The notes below the pieces were generated by a model, which saw nothing but the letters and a program-made list of their open reading frames with translations, had not been told where the DNA came from and made no database searches. From NCBI RefSeq assembly GCF_039541915.1, contig NZ_BAABHD010000076.1, positions 33,907-97,906 of the forward strand: a stretch of DNA of 64,000 bases. The letters are read 5' to 3'. This stretch comes from Nibrella saemangeumensis. Its GTDB lineage: Bacteria > Bacteroidota > Bacteroidia > Cytophagales > Spirosomataceae. Of this stretch, positions 60,803 through 64,000 are shown one piece after another (the stretch's first letter is position 1; the number at the start of each line of letters is the position of its first letter). The translations under genes and the position numbers were made by a program.

Positions 60803-61606
60803 ATGACTTTGAATCAGTGGGTTAAGGCCGGCCTTTTGTCGGCTGCTTTTGTGTCGGGCAGTGCTTTTTTGAACCAAACGCTGGCGCAGGCCAGGAAACC
60901 GGCCGGTGCTCCGGCTGCCAGACCGGCAACCCCCGGAGCGCCGGCCACCGGCCAGAAAGCTACTCCGGCCACAGCCTCTTCCCGAATTGCCACCAGCCGT
61001 GACTCGTTAAGTTATAGTATCGGCGTCAGTATTGCGCAAAATATCAAGCAGCAGGGTATTAGCGATTTAAATACCGAGGTACTGGCCCGTGGCTTACAGG
61101 ATGCTTTGAAAGGCCAGAAAATGGCCATGAGTGAAGAATTATCGCAGCAGGTACTGATGGCTTATATGCAGAAACAGTACGCAGCCAAGATGGAAGAAAG
61201 TAAAAAAGCCGGTGACGCTAACAAAAAGGTGGGTGATGCGTTCTTAGCAGAGAATAAGACGAAACCGGGTGTGGTTACTACCGCTAGTGGCCTGCAGTAC
61301 CAGATCGTGAAGGAAGGTACCGGTCCCAAGCCAACGACCACCGATAAGGTAAAAGCCCACTATACCGGCCGGCTGCTTAATGGTAAAGTTTTTGACAGTT
61401 CGGTAGAGCGGGGACAGCCCATTGAGATTCCGGTAACGGGTGTTATTCAGGGGTGGGTTGAAGCGCTGCAGCTGATGCCGGTTGGCTCGAAATGGACGCT
61501 GTATATTCCGGGTAACCTCGCTTATGGCGATCGCGGTGCCGGGGGCGAGATTGGTCCGAACGAGACGCTGATTTTTGATATCGAGTTATTGGAGATCGTA
61601 AAATAA
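60803..61606 (+). CDS. FKBP-type peptidyl-prolyl cis-trans isomerase
   Basis: Start taken at MTLNQWVKAGLLSAAF, which gives a signal peptide and 267 residues; a Pro/Ala-rich linker follows. FKBP_N dimerisation domain: DSLSYSIGVSIAQNIKQQ ... QKQYAAK. The C-terminal FKBP fold reads YTGRLLNGKVFDSSVERGQP and GSKWTLYIPGNLAYGDRGAG, with typical active-site residues. It acts as a folding catalyst in the periplasm. Confidence 0.92.
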   Translation: MTLNQWVKAGLLSAAFVSGSAFLNQTLAQARKPAGAPAARPATPGAPATGQKATPATASSRIATSRDSLSYSIGVSIAQNIKQQGISDLNTEVLARGLQDALKGQKMAMSEELSQQVLMAYMQKQYAAKMEESKKAGDANKKVGDAFLAENKTKPGVVTTASGLQYQIVKEGTGPKPTTTDKVKAHYTGRLLNGKVFDSSVERGQPIEIPVTGVIQGWVEALQLMPVGSKWTLYIPGNLAYGDRGAGGEIGPNETLIFDIELLEIVK

Positions 61607-61681
61607 AGTCTGCTGGCCGGCCCAAAGCCGCTCCGCAGCAACCGTACAGAGGGTACGGGACTAAATAACCTAACAGGTAGT

Positions 61682-63787
61682 ATGAAGAAATATCTGGTAA
61701 CCCTTGTACCCGTGCTGATGCTGAGCTTTCAGCCGGACTCGCAAACGGCGCGTGCCCCAAAAGGCAGTAACGCGGGCGTTCAGTTATCGTCGGGGGGCGA
61801 AGACCTGAAACCGACGGTATCGCAGGAGAAAGTATCTCAGGTGGTGTCGAAACTCCTGACCACGTATCATTACCGGAAGGTGCGGTTGAATGATTCCCTT
61901 TCGTCGGTTGTCTGGGATAACTACCTGAAGGAGATCGACAACAACAAATCATACCTGCTGGCCTCCGATGTGAGTTCGCTGGAGAAGTACCGTACCCAGA
62001 TTGACGAGGCTCTGGTCAACGGTGACTTAACACCGGCATACGACCTGTTCAACATTTACCGGAAGCGCTTCCAGGAGCGCCTTGAGTACGTCCAGGAGAC
62101 GTTACAGAAGCCCTTTAACTTTTCAGTAGACGAAACTTTCAATACGGACCGGCAGAAAGCTACCTGGCCGAAGTCAGTGGAGGAGCAGAATGAAATCTGG
62201 CGGAAGCTGCTGAAGAATCAGGCACTGGAGTTAAAGCTGAGTGGCAAGAAAGATAGTGCGGTGTATGCTATGCTGCGCGAGCGTTACAAAAATCAGGAGC
62301 GGGCGCTGGGCAGATTCCGCAGCGAAGATGTGTTCCAGATCTATCTGAACTCGTTTACCGAAGCGCTTGACCCGCACACCAACTACCTGTCGCCCCGTTC
62401 CGCCGACCGCTTCAATCAGGAGATGAGCCAGTCACTGGAAGGTATTGGTGCCATGCTGCGCGAAGATGGCGAATACATCAAGATCGTGGAGGTATTACCC
62501 GGTGGCCCGGCGTTTAAGAGCAAACTGCTGAATAAGGAAGACCGGATTGTCGGTGTCGCGCAGGGTGACAATGGTCAGATCGTGAGCATCGTCGGCTATC
62601 AGGTTGATGATGCCGTGAAGCTCATCAAAGGCCCCAAGGGCACGGTTGTCCGCCTGCAGATTCAGCCCGCTACGGCGCTGGCCGGTGCTCCGGCAAAAGA
62701 GATCCGGCTGGTCCGCGAGAAAGTAAAACTCGAAGAGCAGCGGGCTAAGAAAGAGGTCATCGAGGTCTCGGAAAACAACCGCACGTTTAAGATCGGCGTG
62801 GTAAACATACCTATCTTCTACCGCGACTTCGAAGCGGCCCGTCGGCGTGACGCAGACATGGCCAGCACCACGTCTGACGTAAAGAAGCTGATCGACGAGC
62901 TGAAAGCCCAGAAGGTAGACGGTATTGTGATTGACCTGCGTTACAACGGGGGGGGCTCGCTGGTAGAGGCTATCAACCTGACCGGCCTGTTTATTCCGAA
63001 AGGCCCTGTGGTGCAGGTGCGCGAGTCGACCGGCGAGACTGAGGTCTACAACGATCCTGATCCGTCGGTATCGTACGACGGTCCGCTGGCGGTGCTGGTA
63101 AACCGATTCAGTGCCTCGGCCTCCGAGATTTTTGCGGCCGCTATTCAGGATTATAAGCGCGGTGTTATCGTGGGCGAGCAAACATTCGGGAAAGGAACCG
63201 TGCAGCAACTGCTCGACCTGAGCCAGTGGTTACCCCGCGAGCCGGAGAAAGTAGGTCAGGTAAAGATGACCGTGCAGAAGTTCTACCGCATCAACGGCAG
63301 CAGTACCCAGCATAAAGGTGTTGTACCGGACATCGAACTGCCGTCTGCCCTAACCGCTGAAGAATACGGCGAAAGCTCACAACCGAGCGCCCTGCCGTGG
63401 GATCAGATTGCCTCTACCCGGTACGAAGCCAGCCGTGGCCTCGACGAAAAAACGGTCAACCGTCTGCGCGACAAGTATGAGCAGCGTCTGAAGTCAGACC
63501 CGGAGCTGAAGCAACTATCGCAGGAACTGGCTGAGTTCAAGAAAGCCAAACAAAATACGATGGTATCCCTACAGGAGACCAAGCGCCGGAAAGAGCGCGA
63601 AGAAGCTGAGAAGAAACGGGCCGCCATGAATAAGGTAACGCAGACAGGCGATGATGAAGCAGAAAGTGATTCGACCACGACGCCATCTACAACCACAGCT
63701 GCGCCCAAGAAGAAAAAAGACCTGTATCTGAACGAAACCGGCCGCATCCTGATCGACCTGATCGCGTTCCAGAGTAGAAATCAGTAA
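61682..63787 (+). CDS. Prc/Tsp C-terminal processing protease
   Basis: The 701-residue protein has a short hydrophobic N-terminus (export signal), an N-terminal helical domain, a PDZ domain (about 260-330) and an S41 peptidase core. SASASEIFAAAIQD places the nucleophile Ser479, with Asp490 and Lys504 (FGKGTVQ) at the spacings of E. coli Prc (Ser, +11, +25). The C-terminal DUF3340-like region is charged. It degrades or processes periplasmic proteins. It follows the FKBP gene by 75 nt and may be co-transcribed. Confidence 0.93.
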   Translation: MKKYLVTLVPVLMLSFQPDSQTARAPKGSNAGVQLSSGGEDLKPTVSQEKVSQVVSKLLTTYHYRKVRLNDSLSSVVWDNYLKEIDNNKSYLLASDVSSLEKYRTQIDEALVNGDLTPAYDLFNIYRKRFQERLEYVQETLQKPFNFSVDETFNTDRQKATWPKSVEEQNEIWRKLLKNQALELKLSGKKDSAVYAMLRERYKNQERALGRFRSEDVFQIYLNSFTEALDPHTNYLSPRSADRFNQEMSQSLEGIGAMLREDGEYIKIVEVLPGGPAFKSKLLNKEDRIVGVAQGDNGQIVSIVGYQVDDAVKLIKGPKGTVVRLQIQPATALAGAPAKEIRLVREKVKLEEQRAKKEVIEVSENNRTFKIGVVNIPIFYRDFEAARRRDADMASTTSDVKKLIDELKAQKVDGIVIDLRYNGGGSLVEAINLTGLFIPKGPVVQVRESTGETEVYNDPDPSVSYDGPLAVLVNRFSASASEIFAAAIQDYKRGVIVGEQTFGKGTVQQLLDLSQWLPREPEKVGQVKMTVQKFYRINGSSTQHKGVVPDIELPSALTAEEYGESSQPSALPWDQIASTRYEASRGLDEKTVNRLRDKYEQRLKSDPELKQLSQELAEFKKAKQNTMVSLQETKRRKEREEAEKKRAAMNKVTQTGDDEAESDSTTTPSTTTAAPKKKKDLYLNETGRILIDLIAFQSRNQ

Positions 63788-64000
63788 TGCCTGTAGACCG
63801 GAATAAAATTCCGGTTTTGGTTGGCCGACGATTAACCGGAGTACAATCGCACCGGCGACCCGGTCCGGTCTACAAATACACCCCCGCTTCACAGTCTACC
63901 GTCTGGACACAAGTAGTCATTTTGGTATCTTTGATACTAAAAAGTGCAGACCAGACATCTAACCGGATTAAAAGACAAGCGATTGACACAGCGAGGCAAC
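63788..64000. other. Right-end intergenic sequence with promoter box
   Basis: No gene is complete. TATCTTTG at 63926-63933 matches a plus-strand TAnnTTTG -7 box and may serve a gene beyond the right edge. Confidence 0.45.

Noticed and set aside
1..64000. CRISPR array
   Set aside because: No regularly spaced direct repeats of 25-45 nt were seen; the repeats found are coding modules or short leader motifs.

Overview
The window looks like a piece of a Bacteroidota chromosome, most likely Cytophagales and close to Spirosoma (inference, no database was searched). Reasons: ATP synthase alpha and gamma genes, an FKBP_N-type peptidyl-prolyl isomerase, a Prc/Tsp protease and a VPS10-like beta-propeller protein of the type common in that group; several TAnnTTTG promoter boxes; start codons preceded by AT-rich leaders rather than Shine-Dalgarno sequences.

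About 1-40.1 kb is a tailed prophage whose left end lies outside the window. A late operon of about 30 kb runs on the minus strand from 33.8 kb down to a terminator at 3.5 kb. In transcription order it carries ParB-fold protein, ABC ATPase, GNAT, small and large terminase, connector/tail genes, tail chaperones, a 1905-residue tape measure, tail-tip and fibre proteins, then portal, scaffold and putative capsid, and finally lysis genes. The head module sits after the tail module, which is unusual. A divergent early operon on the plus strand (34.9-40 kb) encodes an AAA+ ATPase with a partner protein and several unknowns. A 1.1 kb control region separates the two operons. A secreted astacin-like metalloprotease and two unknown genes (1.3-3.4 kb) look like cargo between the lysis genes and a short plus-strand cluster. 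No integrase, repressor or lysogeny gene is visible, so these should lie to the left.

The most striking observations are two apparent programmed -1 frameshifts. In one, the ABC ATPase frame reaches a lambda-type GGGAAAG heptamer, followed 8 nt later by a perfect 7-bp hairpin; a -1 slip fuses the ATPase to the GNAT domain. With the adjacent ParB-fold gene this makes a compact ParB / ABC-GNAT cassette, possibly a Mom-like DNA modification system. In the other, a run of nine U in the tail-chaperone gene opens a 115-codon -1 frame that ends just before the next gene.

40.1-45.7 kb is an AT-richer accessory stretch: a DUF305 membrane protein, two paralogous small proteins, a Lys-rich secreted protein, a receiver domain lacking its phospho-acceptor Asp, and a stand-alone LytTR regulator. 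45.9-49.3 kb is a large MmeI-like restriction-modification enzyme whose recognition-domain region is markedly AT-richer than its ends; a decayed copy of its C-terminus lies 2 kb downstream. Then come a lipoprotein esterase, an ECF sigma factor and small genes. From 52.9 kb on the genes look like core chromosome: YceI-like protein, VPS10-like propeller, LolA-like protein, atpG-atpA, FKBP isomerase and Prc protease.
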